In this document: in pieces, positions 9,238 through 15,856 of the stretch
How positions within the stretch are numbered: position 1 is the stretch's first letter
Layout: every line of letters begins with the position of its first letter
Assembly (NCBI GenBank): GCA_032164295.1
Contig: JAJHTX010000029.1
Location: 1 to 18,362, forward strand
Length of the DNA: 18,362 nucleotides
Direction of reading: 5' to 3'
Origin: Inonotus obliquus
Lineage: Eukaryota > Basidiomycota > Agaricomycetes > Hymenochaetales > Hymenochaetaceae
The notes under the pieces: model-generated
The model's database searches: none
What the model saw: only the letters and a program-made list of their open reading frames with translations
What the model was told of the DNA's origin: nothing
Program-made: the position numbers and the translations under genes

Positions 9238-9759
9238 ATGAAAAAGTTAAAATTTTTATTTAATAATTTTATTTCTAAATTAATTGATTTACTTAATAAA
9301 ATTAAATTTAGTAATATTATTGTTTTAGTTAATAATAAATCTTTCCCACTTAATAGTTTTAGTATATATTATCACATTAATAACTTTAATGATTATGATT
9401 TTCCACATAAAACTCTTTTCAAATTTTTCTTCTTAACTAGTGAACAGTGAAGTTTAGCTGTTCAACCGGTAATTGATGAGGATGGAGAGGAAGTTGTTTT
9501 TATGGGTATTTTATTAAATATTAGAGTGAAATCTTGTAGTACTAAAACTATTGCTGGTTATTATCACGAGTTCCCTTTTTATGTAGCACTCGATAATTAT
9601 AAAAATCAATTGTTTATTAGTAATGTTCCTGTTGATTTATTCGAGGAGAAACAAAATTTAGATCTAACTTGTTATTTGTCTAAATTAATTAGTGATTACT
9701 GTTTTGAAATTGAGACCTTTAAATATGGTACATCAGTTGATTTAATACTTGAATATTAA
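9238..9759 (+). CDS. Unknown protein whose frame needs one UGA read as Trp
   Basis: The frame opens at ATG 9238, meets UGA at 9448-9450 and continues without another stop to UAA at 9757-9759. With UGA as Trp it gives a 173-residue protein with a coherent junction, FFLTSEQ-W-SLAVQPVIDEDG, then EEVVFMGILLNI. Read by the standard code it splits into a 70-residue piece (9238-9447) and a piece from ATG 9502. The N-terminal part is hydrophobic and basic (KKLKFLFNNFISKLIDLL); the C-terminal part looks like a soluble beta/alpha domain (TIAGYYHEFPFYVALDNY). No family recognised. The tRNA-Trp in this window has anticodon CCA, so how UGA would be read is an open point. Confidence 0.6.
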
Positions 9760-10320
9760 TTTATAACAAATGAAGAATAATTAGCTCAAGTTAATAAACT
9801 TACTAATAATTTTAAATAAACACCTAAATTAAAATAATTAATTTAAATTAAAATAAATTAAATAATTATTTTATTAGTTTGTAACCCTTTACCTAAACCC
9901 AAATTTAAAACATAACTCAACTGTAATAAAAAAACTAACAAATTTGTGTGCTTTTTATCGCACCGCGAATAGGGTTAGTCATTCAAAGTTATAAAAAACA
10001 ATCCTGAACATTTTTAGACTAATAGTTTTTAATAATAAGTAAAACAATCCTAACATTAATTAAGATTGCCTTATTATTTTGGACAGCTAACCTGAACTTT
10101 TTAGTTCACTTTTTTTTGTTATTTTTTTTACTTTTTTGGTTTTTTATTTTTTGAAAGACTAAAATCCCTATATCTTATATAATAAAAAAATTGTTTTTGT
10201 TTTTGTTGGTTTTTTACAGTTGAGTTATGTATTAAATTTTGTTAGTTTTTTTGTTTTCTGTTTTTTTGTTTTTATTGTTAAAGAATTATTATCTATTAGA
10301 AAGTTTTGATTACTAGTGGA
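9760..10320. other. Intergenic region between convergent ORFs, flanked by an inverted repeat
   Basis: AT-rich, without a coding frame. It holds the inverted repeat listed separately, the CCTGAAC motifs at 10003 and 10091, a variant CCTAAC at 10049, and long T-runs (10105-10290). Genes on both sides are transcribed toward it, so it would contain both 3' ends. Confidence 0.55.
9900..10243. repeat. Inverted repeat pair around a ~280-bp loop
   Basis: CATAACTCAACTGTAA (9911-9926) is matched by its exact reverse complement TTACAGTTGAGTTATG at 10214-10229. Similarity extends imperfectly outward through CAAATTTAAAA/TAAATTTTG and inward through A-runs/T-runs and CTAACAAA/GTTAG words. It could be a remnant plasmid terminus junction or a large stem at the meeting point of two transcripts. 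Confidence 0.65.
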
Positions 10321-11466
10321 TTATAAAAGTTTACTTGATTCTAAATGTTGTTTAAGTATTTGATTAGTTATATTATTAATACTACTATTTGAATTGATTC
10401 TTTCATTTGAACTACTAGACTGATTATTATTTTGAATATTAGCATCATTTGTAGTAGAAGTAGTAGAAGTAGTAGTAGTAGTTGTACTAACAGTAGTAGT
10501 AGTATTTTCAACATTTTGATTGTTAGATTGTTGATTCTCACTACCTGGTTCACATAAGATAGGATTAACTAAATTTGTAATATAGCAAAAGAACGAATAT
10601 GAAATAGAAAAAATAAATACTGTACTTAATATTTTACCTAATTTGCTCATTTTTAATTTATTGTATTCAATATTATCACTGAATGTATGATCTAAATAAA
10701 TTAAAGCAAATATTACAGATAACAAATAAGTATAAATTTGAGCTTGTTCACCAATATTCAAATCAAAAGAAATTAAGTTGGTTTCTAATAAATTAACTAA
10801 ACCAATTAAAACTAAAAAGCAAATACTGTTAAATAAATAATAGTTTATTTTAATACTGTTACTGATATTATCTTTATTTTTAATAAAATAAATTGTAGTT
10901 TTAACTAAAACATTAAAGATTCTAACAATTAAATTAAATTTAATAAATAATAAATTTAATATTGCACCTGTAACTAGTATATAGCTATAATCGACATTAA
11001 GATTAATATTGTAAATAAAGCAATAGTTAAAACAAATAGATAATATTGTAATTGTAAACAATAAAGCTAATGTTCTAAAACTTTTAGTAATATAAATCAT
11101 TGGTAAAGATAATATAGAAGAATAAATATTCCAAAATTTAAAATATAATTCTTTAAATACTTGATTAATATTATTAATATAAAAATATTTATAAACATAT
11201 TTAAAAATAAAAATAAAAAATATTAAAAAACCAATGAAAATTGGACAAATATCTAAATGTTTAGATATTGTTGTGACATGGAATATACTACTATAAACTC
11301 CTATTCCTGATCCAATTGACTGAATATAAAGTGCATTAAAGGCTAATACACCGGAATAAAATAAAAATATAGCAGCTATTCTCGTTAAGAAAGCAGGAGG
11401 AAGATGTGTCTGTTTTGAATGTAAAGCTGTTGCAGCTATTAAAATTAAAAGACTAATAAGAATCAT
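10321..11466 (-). CDS. Chimeric ORF: Nad2 N-terminus fused to a plasmid-like membrane protein
   Basis: 381 residues from ATG at 11464-11466. Residues 1 to about 75 read as the beginning of NADH dehydrogenase subunit 2: MILISLLILIAATALHSKQ, FNALYIQSIGSGIGVYSS and IFHVTTISKHLDI match the fungal Nad2 start, including the (S/T)GIG-Y..-(L/I)FHVT(S/T) block. After that the similarity ends. The rest is a different hydrophobic protein with several predicted spans (RTLALLFTITILSICF, NSICFLVLIGLVNLL, YTYLLSVIFALIYL, KILSTVFIFSISYSF), a VNPILCEPGSENQ segment, and a Thr/Ser/Asn-rich tail of about 70 residues encoded by GTA/ACT-type triplet repeats. It is far shorter than a full Nad2 and lacks its later spans, so it should not be annotated as functional nad2. 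Recombination of a plasmid with nad2 is inferred. Confidence 0.8.
   Translation of the reverse strand: MILISLLILIAATALHSKQTHLPPAFLTRIAAIFLFYSGVLAFNALYIQSIGSGIGVYSSIFHVTTISKHLDICPIFIGFLIFFIFIFKYVYKYFYINNINQVFKELYFKFWNIYSSILSLPMIYITKSFRTLALLFTITILSICFNYCFIYNINLNVDYSYILVTGAILNLLFIKFNLIVRIFNVLVKTTIYFIKNKDNISNSIKINYYLFNSICFLVLIGLVNLLETNLISFDLNIGEQAQIYTYLLSVIFALIYLDHTFSDNIEYNKLKMSKLGKILSTVFIFSISYSFFCYITNLVNPILCEPGSENQQSNNQNVENTTTTVSTTTTTTSTTSTTNDANIQNNNQSSSSNERINSNSSINNITNQILKQHLESSKLL
10449..10505 (-). repeat. Trinucleotide repeat encoding a Thr/Ser run
   Basis: GTAGTAGAAGTAGTAGAAGT-type triplets on the plus strand encode the Thr/Ser run near the C-terminus of the minus-strand chimeric ORF. The tract is in frame and likely length-variable. 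Confidence 0.6.
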
Positions 11467-12204
11467 TGCTCAACCTAAGATTAGAATTAAATCTAATCAA
11501 AATATAAGTTTTTTCTCTTTAACTTAATTGTTTAAAGATTATCAAACAACCAAAAAGTATAAGTTATAGGGGTTAAAATTTAATTTTATTAAGAAAAATA
11601 TAAAAATTTTTAATTTTATTTTTTTTTTTCCCCCTTTTATATAAAAATTTTAATAAAGTTAAAACAATTTTATATAAGCTTTAGGCTTAATACTTGGTAA
11701 GAAGGTAGGATTATAAATTTTGTTTTTTTTTTCAAAATTTTAATTTTAGTAAGTTTAATTTTTTAAACTTTACCCCCTTTTATAAAGAATCTTAATAAAA
11801 ATACAAAAATTACACCAGATTTGAGGTTTAATTTAAAAAAAGAGATCAGATTGTTTTTTCAACAGTAATTGGATTTGAAACCGAATATTGTTTAGTTTTA
11901 AGCTAAGTAATTTACCGTTTAAGTTATAATTAGTTTTGGAAATAAAACTTGTGCGGGTCCTTTTTAAGACCTTAAACTGCTCTATTTTATTTTCTAAACT
12001 TGATTTATCAGTTTGTTTCGTAGGAAATTTCTTAAATTTAATAAATTTTTATTTTAGTAAAAATAATTTATACTGAAACTATGGCTATCTTTTGTTTTAT
12101 TAAAGATGCTGTAATGCGGGTTGCTTAGGTATAACTAAATATTAAACAATTTCCAAATATTTGAATAAATAGAAGCCTTAAAGGCAAAAAAAAATAAATA
12201 AATC
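11467..12204. other. Divergent intergenic region between the chimeric ORF and the polymerase remnant
   Basis: Contains a 7-bp hairpin GATTAGA/TCTAATC just upstream of the Nad2-like start, a hairpin TTGTTT/AAACAA at about 11526-11547, a pair of similar blocks CCCCCTTTTATA...TTAATAAA at about 11631-11660 and 11773-11803, the tRNA relic (separate entry), and a small GCCTT/AGGC hairpin just before the ATG at 12205. As the shared 5' region of two divergent genes, it is the natural place for promoters. None was identified. Confidence 0.45.
11860..11933 (-). pseudogene. tRNA relic related to the two plus-strand tRNA-like genes
   Basis: Read on the minus strand: TATAACTTAAACGGTA, anticodon arm CTTAG-CTTAAAA-CTAAA, T-arm ATTCGG-TTTCAAAT-CCAAT and 3' TACTGTT. 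Word order and sequence parallel the tRNA-like gene at 16282-16354 (TATAACTCAATAGGG, TTTAG...CTAAA, TTCGAATCCAATTACTGT). Here the 5' acceptor half (CTAATTA) no longer pairs with TACTGTT, the D-stem is weak and the T-arm has inserted bases. It is best read as a decayed copy. The loop would put TAA at the anticodon. Confidence 0.5.
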
Positions 12205-12666
12205 ATGAAACGACACGATATTCTTTTTAGAGCCGAGAAGGTAACTAATCGAATGATTAGAATAAACAGACAGAATTTTTTCAAAAGAACAGATATTTTA
12301 AAAAGTAGTTTAATTAAAATTAAAATCTGTATTAACAGAAAAAATGAAACGACTTTTTTATTTAGAGAAGTCTTAATTAACAGGAAAGAAAAAGAAGAAA
12401 TTAAAACTTTAATTAGAAATGTTTTAGATTCTTTAAACTTAAGAAATTTAAATCTAAAAAGCAGTGATAAATTGATTATTTTTTATACAGAGTCCGACAC
12501 TAAAAATTATATAAGCTACAAAAATAGCATAAAAGGTTTAAGCAGAAGACTGTATAGTCCCTTAAGAAGAACTAGTTTAGGTAGAAGAATTTATTCCGTT
12601 GCAACTAATGCTTCTAAATTTGAATTTAAATTTATTAATTTGGCTTTTCCTGTTTTAGAAACTTAA
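12205..12666 (+). CDS. dpo: Plasmid-type DNA polymerase, N-terminal fragment
   Basis: 153 residues from ATG 12205: MKRHDILFRAEKVTNRMIRI, strongly basic, then KNETTFLFREVLINRKEKEE, SSDKLIIFYTESDTKNY, and a basic stretch RRLYSPLRRTSLGRRIYS. In linear mitochondrial plasmids the region before the exonuclease domain of the family-B polymerase is basic and is thought to include the terminal protein. Assignment here rests mainly on the recognisable polymerase pieces directly downstream. The frame ends at UAA (12664-12666), and the next polymerase piece is in the next reading frame, so the gene is frameshifted. The first ~390 bp recur inverted at 17412-17802. Confidence 0.6.
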   Translation: MKRHDILFRAEKVTNRMIRINRQNFFKRTDILKSSLIKIKICINRKNETTFLFREVLINRKEKEEIKTLIRNVLDSLNLRNLNLKSSDKLIIFYTESDTKNYISYKNSIKGLSRRLYSPLRRTSLGRRIYSVATNASKFEFKFINLAFPVLET

Positions 12667-12685
12667 ATAAATTTAACTAAACTAA

Positions 12686-13201
12686 CTAAAAATTTTTTTT
12701 TCTGAAGTGAAAGGTTTAAAATATGTTTCAGTTTTAGCCAACGTTAAATTAATTAACGGTAATAGATTTACTTTAGGTAATCGTTATCCTTTAGATTTAA
12801 CAGAACCTGGAGCACAATTGGCTTACATCGATTATTTAAACAATAAATATGCTAAGTTAGATAGTCACTATAAAATAGTAAGAGCTGATAATATCTTCTT
12901 TAACTATACTCAAATAAGTGAAGAATTATATCTTAATTTTAAATCTATATTAGAATATAAAAAAGTTGCAGCTAAAGCACTTGAAAAGATTGATTTCAGA
13001 AAATAAATGCCTTCTAATCTCCCTTTAAATACCAACTATGTGGCAAGGGGTTCTAGAAGTAAATGGTTAGACTCTAAAACTTTACAAGTTGGAGACTTAA
13101 AATTAGAGACTAATTCTATTTAACGTCGACGAGTTGTAATCACTTATGTAGATTCAGATACTAGAGAGATTGAAATATACTCTAACATCTCTGGCGCTAA
13201 A
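12686..13201 (+). pseudogene. dpo: Plasmid-type DNA polymerase, middle segment with two in-frame UAA
   Basis: This frame is open from 12686 (GTG at 12707 is the first usual start). It runs through SEVKGLKYVSVLANVKLING, RFTLGNRYPLDLTEP and NIFFNYTQISEELYLNFKS to UAA at 13004-13006. It continues in the same frame MPSNLPLNTNYVARGSRSKW to UAA at 13121-13123, then RRRVVITYVDSDTREIEIYS, joining the exonuclease-domain ORF at 13202 without a shift. The FTLG-RYP(L/I)DL and FNY-(T)-I words resemble the pre-exonuclease region of fungal plasmid polymerases. The two UAA codons make it inactive unless read through. No Trp-UGA occurs here. Confidence 0.6.
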
Positions 13202-14149
13202 GTGCAAAATTTTACAGATATTATAGTTAATAGTGCTGAAAAAGAATTCAAGCGTAAATTTGATGAAAAAACATATCAAATTATTAATGGTAAAGTACAT
13301 TTTATTTTTGAAAAACTTTTCAATCCTAAAGAAAAAATTTCTAAAGGAAGAAAAGACAAAAAGTTTAACCTTAATATGATTACTTTAGATATTGAGACCT
13401 TTTTGAACTCTAAAAATAAAATAGATCTTTTAAGTATATCTTACTACGATGGTTTAAAAGCGAGATCTTTTTTCATTTCAGACTATGGTTCAGTTAAAGA
13501 ACTTATTTGCGATGTTTTAAAAAACTTGTTAGTTAAAACAAATACCAGTAAAAATATTTATATTCACAATTCTAGTAATTTTGATTTAATTTTTTTATTA
13601 AAACATATAGCTAACTATCCTGGAATTGTTTTAGATCCTATAATTAAAGATGGTAAATTTATCAATCTAAAAATTAGATTTGGATCAAATAAGGAGTTTT
13701 CAATTGATCTGAAAGATTATTTTTTATTACTTCCAATTTATTTGAGAAAATTCGCTGAATACTTTAACATAGATACCTTAAATAGTATCTTTCCATATAG
13801 TTTTGTAAAAAAAGAGAATCTAAATTATATAGGTACCGTTCCTAATTTAGAGGTTTTTAACGATGTTTCAGAAAAAGACTTTAATAATTATAAGCAAGAT
13901 TTTGCCAATAAAGATTGGAATCTTAAATTTGAAGTGAATAAATACTGTGAAATTGATTGCCTTGCTCTTTATAAAGTTAATGAGAGTTTTGCTAAGTTTA
14001 TTTTTGATTTGTTTCAAGTAAATATTAGCAGTGTCTCAACTTTACCGAGTTTAGCTTTTAAAATTTTTAGAACTCAATTCTTACCTTTACCTGTAGAGGG
14101 TGTTGTAGAAAATAATATACAGTTGAATAGATTACCTATACAGAACTAA
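13202..14149 (+). CDS. dpo: Family-B DNA polymerase, 3'-5' exonuclease domain, truncated before the palm
   Basis: 315 residues as an open frame, although the GTG at 13202 is probably internal. The exonuclease motifs are in order: ExoI ITLDIETF (Asp63, Glu65), ExoII YIHNSSNFDLIFLL (Asn123 to Asp128) and ExoIII KYCEIDCLALYK (Tyr248, Asp252). Between ExoII and ExoIII lies DLKDYFLLLPIYLRKFAEYF, typical of protein-primed plasmid polymerases. After ExoIII the STLPSLAFKIFRTQFLP segment marks the entry to the polymerase domain. The ORF then ends within ~25 residues at UAA 14147-14149. The palm motifs (SLYP-type, K-x3-NSxYG-type, DTD-type) are absent from the rest of the window, so the enzyme cannot polymerise. 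The cut point is followed directly by the tRNA-like gene at 14207, suggesting a rearrangement boundary. Confidence 0.82.
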   Translation: MQNFTDIIVNSAEKEFKRKFDEKTYQIINGKVHFIFEKLFNPKEKISKGRKDKKFNLNMITLDIETFLNSKNKIDLLSISYYDGLKARSFFISDYGSVKELICDVLKNLLVKTNTSKNIYIHNSSNFDLIFLLKHIANYPGIVLDPIIKDGKFINLKIRFGSNKEFSIDLKDYFLLLPIYLRKFAEYFNIDTLNSIFPYSFVKKENLNYIGTVPNLEVFNDVSEKDFNNYKQDFANKDWNLKFEVNKYCEIDCLALYKVNESFAKFIFDLFQVNISSVSTLPSLAFKIFRTQFLPLPVEGVVENNIQLNRLPIQN

Positions 14150-14206
14150 CAAATTTATTTGTTATTCCTAAATAAACCAAAACAAAATAATATTTTTTTA
14201 AAACCA

Positions 14207-14279
14207 AGTAGTATAACTCAATTGGTAGAGTTTTTGATTTTTTAATTGAAAGATATTGGTTCAATTCCAATTGCTGCTT
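14207..14279 (+). tRNA. tRNA-Lys(TTT)-like gene with an 8-nt anticodon loop
   Basis: Cloverleaf: acceptor AGTAGTA/TGCTGCT (7 bp, two G:U), U8 A9, D-arm ACTC-AATTGGTA-GAGT, T-arm ATTGG-TTCAATT-CCAAT. The anticodon stem that pairs fully is TTTGA/TTGAA (14233-14237 with 14246-14250). It leaves eight loop bases, TTTTTTAA, instead of seven. The loop ending TTTTTAA resembles tRNA-Lys(UUU) with one extra U. Forcing a 7-nt loop breaks two stem pairs. It may be a functional unusual tRNA, a plasmid-carried tRNA, or a pseudogene. It shares design with the gene at 16282 and the relic at 11860. Confidence 0.6.
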
Positions 14280-14375
14280 TACACTAACTCTTTTTATTAT
14301 TAAAAAGAAGTAAAACTATAAAAAGAATAGTTTTTATCTTAGATAATTAGAAAATCTTATATACTACTAAAATTT

Positions 14376-14447
14376 ATTTTTAATTTTTAATTTTTAATTT
14401 TTAATTTTTAATTTTTAATTTTTAATTTTTAATTTTTAATTTTTAAT
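14376..14447. repeat. TTTTTAA 7-bp minisatellite
   Basis: About ten consecutive units of the 7-mer TTTTTAA. Probably slippage-generated; a telomere-like role cannot be judged from the window. Confidence 0.8.
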
Positions 14448-14560
14448 TTAATTTTATTAAATTTTATTTTTAATAAAACAAAGTAGTATCCAAACGAGTG
14501 TAGTTTGAGTTTTGATTTTGGTTCTTTTTGGAACTACTTCCAACTCATACTCTCATATAC

Positions 14561-14598
14561 TACTAAATCCGAATTTAAATCAACACACCTGAACAAAT
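14561..14598 (+). repeat. 38-bp direct repeat, copy 1
   Basis: TACTAAATCCGAATTTAAAT followed by CAACACACCTGAACAAAT. It aligns base for base with 15516-15553 with three differences and includes the CCTGAAC motif. Confidence 0.85.
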
Positions 14599-14869
14599 TT
14601 AATGTGATATCGTGTCTTTTCATAAAAATTTTAAATATAAATTATTAAAAACTCTTCTTAAAATGAAAGAGCTATCTCTGTTATAAATTTAACTACTTTG
14701 TTTTAAAAGCATTTCGTTAATTTCCTATCCCATAGGAAGGTAATTTAAACAATAAAAAAGTAATTATATTCTCTTATGTTCTATTATTTTTTGCTTAAAA
14801 TATATTGTTTGTATTCATAATAAAACATAAGTTTAATTACTTTTACAAGATGAGATATTACAGGTGATT

Positions 14870-15135
14870 TTAAGGCTCGGATCCTATTTATTAGGATCCC
14901 AACAAGCTTGCAGTCAACAACATGCAAAACGAGTGTCTATCTGAGTCTACTGGAAACCACTTCCAGCGTCAGCGCCAACAATTACTACTGCAGATGTTAT
15001 TTCATCCTAATTGGAGAGTAATGCTTTCCTGCGTTGGCCTCGAGTCAGTGTTTGGTTAAAGGAGCGAAACCTCTCTTTATTTCACAACTTACAGCTAGGG
15101 AACAACTCTTTTTCAAGAGTTGATGAGGGTAGGAT
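14870..15135. ncRNA. GC-richer multi-helix island, possible structured RNA of unknown class
   Basis: It stands out from its AT-rich surroundings and encodes no open frame. Helices visible on the plus strand: GGATCCTA/TAGGATCC with a 5-nt loop (14879-14899); CTGGAA/TTCCAG (14950-14966); GCCAAC/GTTGGC (14974-14979 with 15033-15038), enclosing ATTACT/AGTAAT (14981-14986 with 15017-15022); CAACTCTT/AAGAGTTG (15103-15122). Nested and adjacent helices are what a folded RNA would give, but either strand could be the RNA. I checked for rRNA blocks, group I and II intron core words and RNase P RNA core words and found no convincing match. Part of it (ACGAGTGT...TGAGT...TGGAA-ACTTCCA) is echoed at 14494-14552. 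Confidence 0.4.
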
Positions 15136-15856
15136 AGTAAATACAATTTTTTAATTTTACGACAAAATTTTTAATTGTATTGACTTCTTTTAATTAAAAT
15201 AACAACAAATTGCCCACTAATTTATACTTGAAATTTTAATTTTGAGAGAATATCTAAACATTTACTTCAAAAGAGATAAGTATACTCATCGATTGTTATT
15301 AATAAACAATTCTAAAATAATTAAAGTCAAACTTTTTTTTAAAGTTAAATTAACAATCCTGACTTTCTTTAGACATTACTAAGAGAACTCTTCAAGAAAC
15401 AAACCTGAACTTTATTAACAATTATTTAATTTTATTTTTAAATTTGTTTTTTTTAGGAAATTTTTTATAAATTACAATTTTGCGAACCAAAGTGAAGTCG
15501 AAGTGTAATTTCCCCTACTAAACCCGAATTTAAATCCACACTCCTGAACAAATAATTAACAATAGTTTTAAAGGTGTGTGAAACAAACCTGACGTTTCTT
15601 TATTGTAAACTAGGATATTTTTTTGTAGAACACCTCTGAACTATAATGATCCTTATTGATTTTTGCTATTTGCTCTTCAGAATCTAATCCATATATACTA
15701 CTTTTATCGTGTAACAAAGATAGTTTTTATAGACTTAATAATACTTAAGTTTATTATAAAAATAATATTGTCAACTCAGTCTTAGCTTATGACATTAAAC
15801 TGTGCGTTAGTCACTATCACATTAAATAAAAACAAAAAATAAAATTAAAACAATTA
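15136..15856. other. Non-coding stretch with recurring CCTGA(A)C motifs
   Basis: No gene seen in about 720 bp. Motif words: CCTGAC 15358, CCTGAAC 15404 and 15543, CCTGAC 15588, and a looser CCTCTGAAC near 15633. Each is embedded in ACAA(A/T)CCTGA..-type context followed by T/A-rich sequence. The second 38-bp repeat copy lies at 15516-15553. Confidence 0.5.
15516..15553 (+). repeat. 38-bp direct repeat, copy 2
   Basis: TACTAAACCCGAATTTAAAT followed by CCACACTCCTGAACAAAT, differing at three positions from the copy at 14561-14598. Confidence 0.85.

Larger units (their letters stand above)
14280..14870. other. Hairpin-rich non-coding stretch right of the first tRNA-like gene
   Basis: No coding frame. 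Elements seen: hairpin AAACTAT/ATAGTTT (about 14312-14332), the TTTTTAA minisatellite, an imperfect hairpin 14474-14567 (AGTAGTAT and GAG..GAGTT against AACTC..CTC and ATACTACT), the first 38-bp repeat copy (14561-14598), hairpin TTCCTAT-CCC-ATAGGAA (about 14718-14738), and an inverted pair AAAGTAATTA..CTTATGTT / AACATAAG..TAATTACTTT (about 14756-14844). Confidence 0.5.

Noticed and set aside
10368..10553. 61-codon minus-strand frame, Leu-rich
   Set aside because: Alternative reading of the triplet-repeat tail of the chimeric ORF.
10321..11466. Annotating this ORF simply as nad2
   Set aside because: Only the first ~75 residues are Nad2; the remaining ~300 residues and the low-complexity tail do not follow the Nad2 pattern.
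14376..14447. Telomeric repeat of a linear mitochondrial chromosome
   Set aside because: The TTTTTAA array is internal and short, and similar A/T simple repeats occur in other spacers; slippage is sufficient.
14870..15135. Fragment of large-subunit rRNA
   Set aside because: None of the highly conserved LSU blocks could be matched on either strand.
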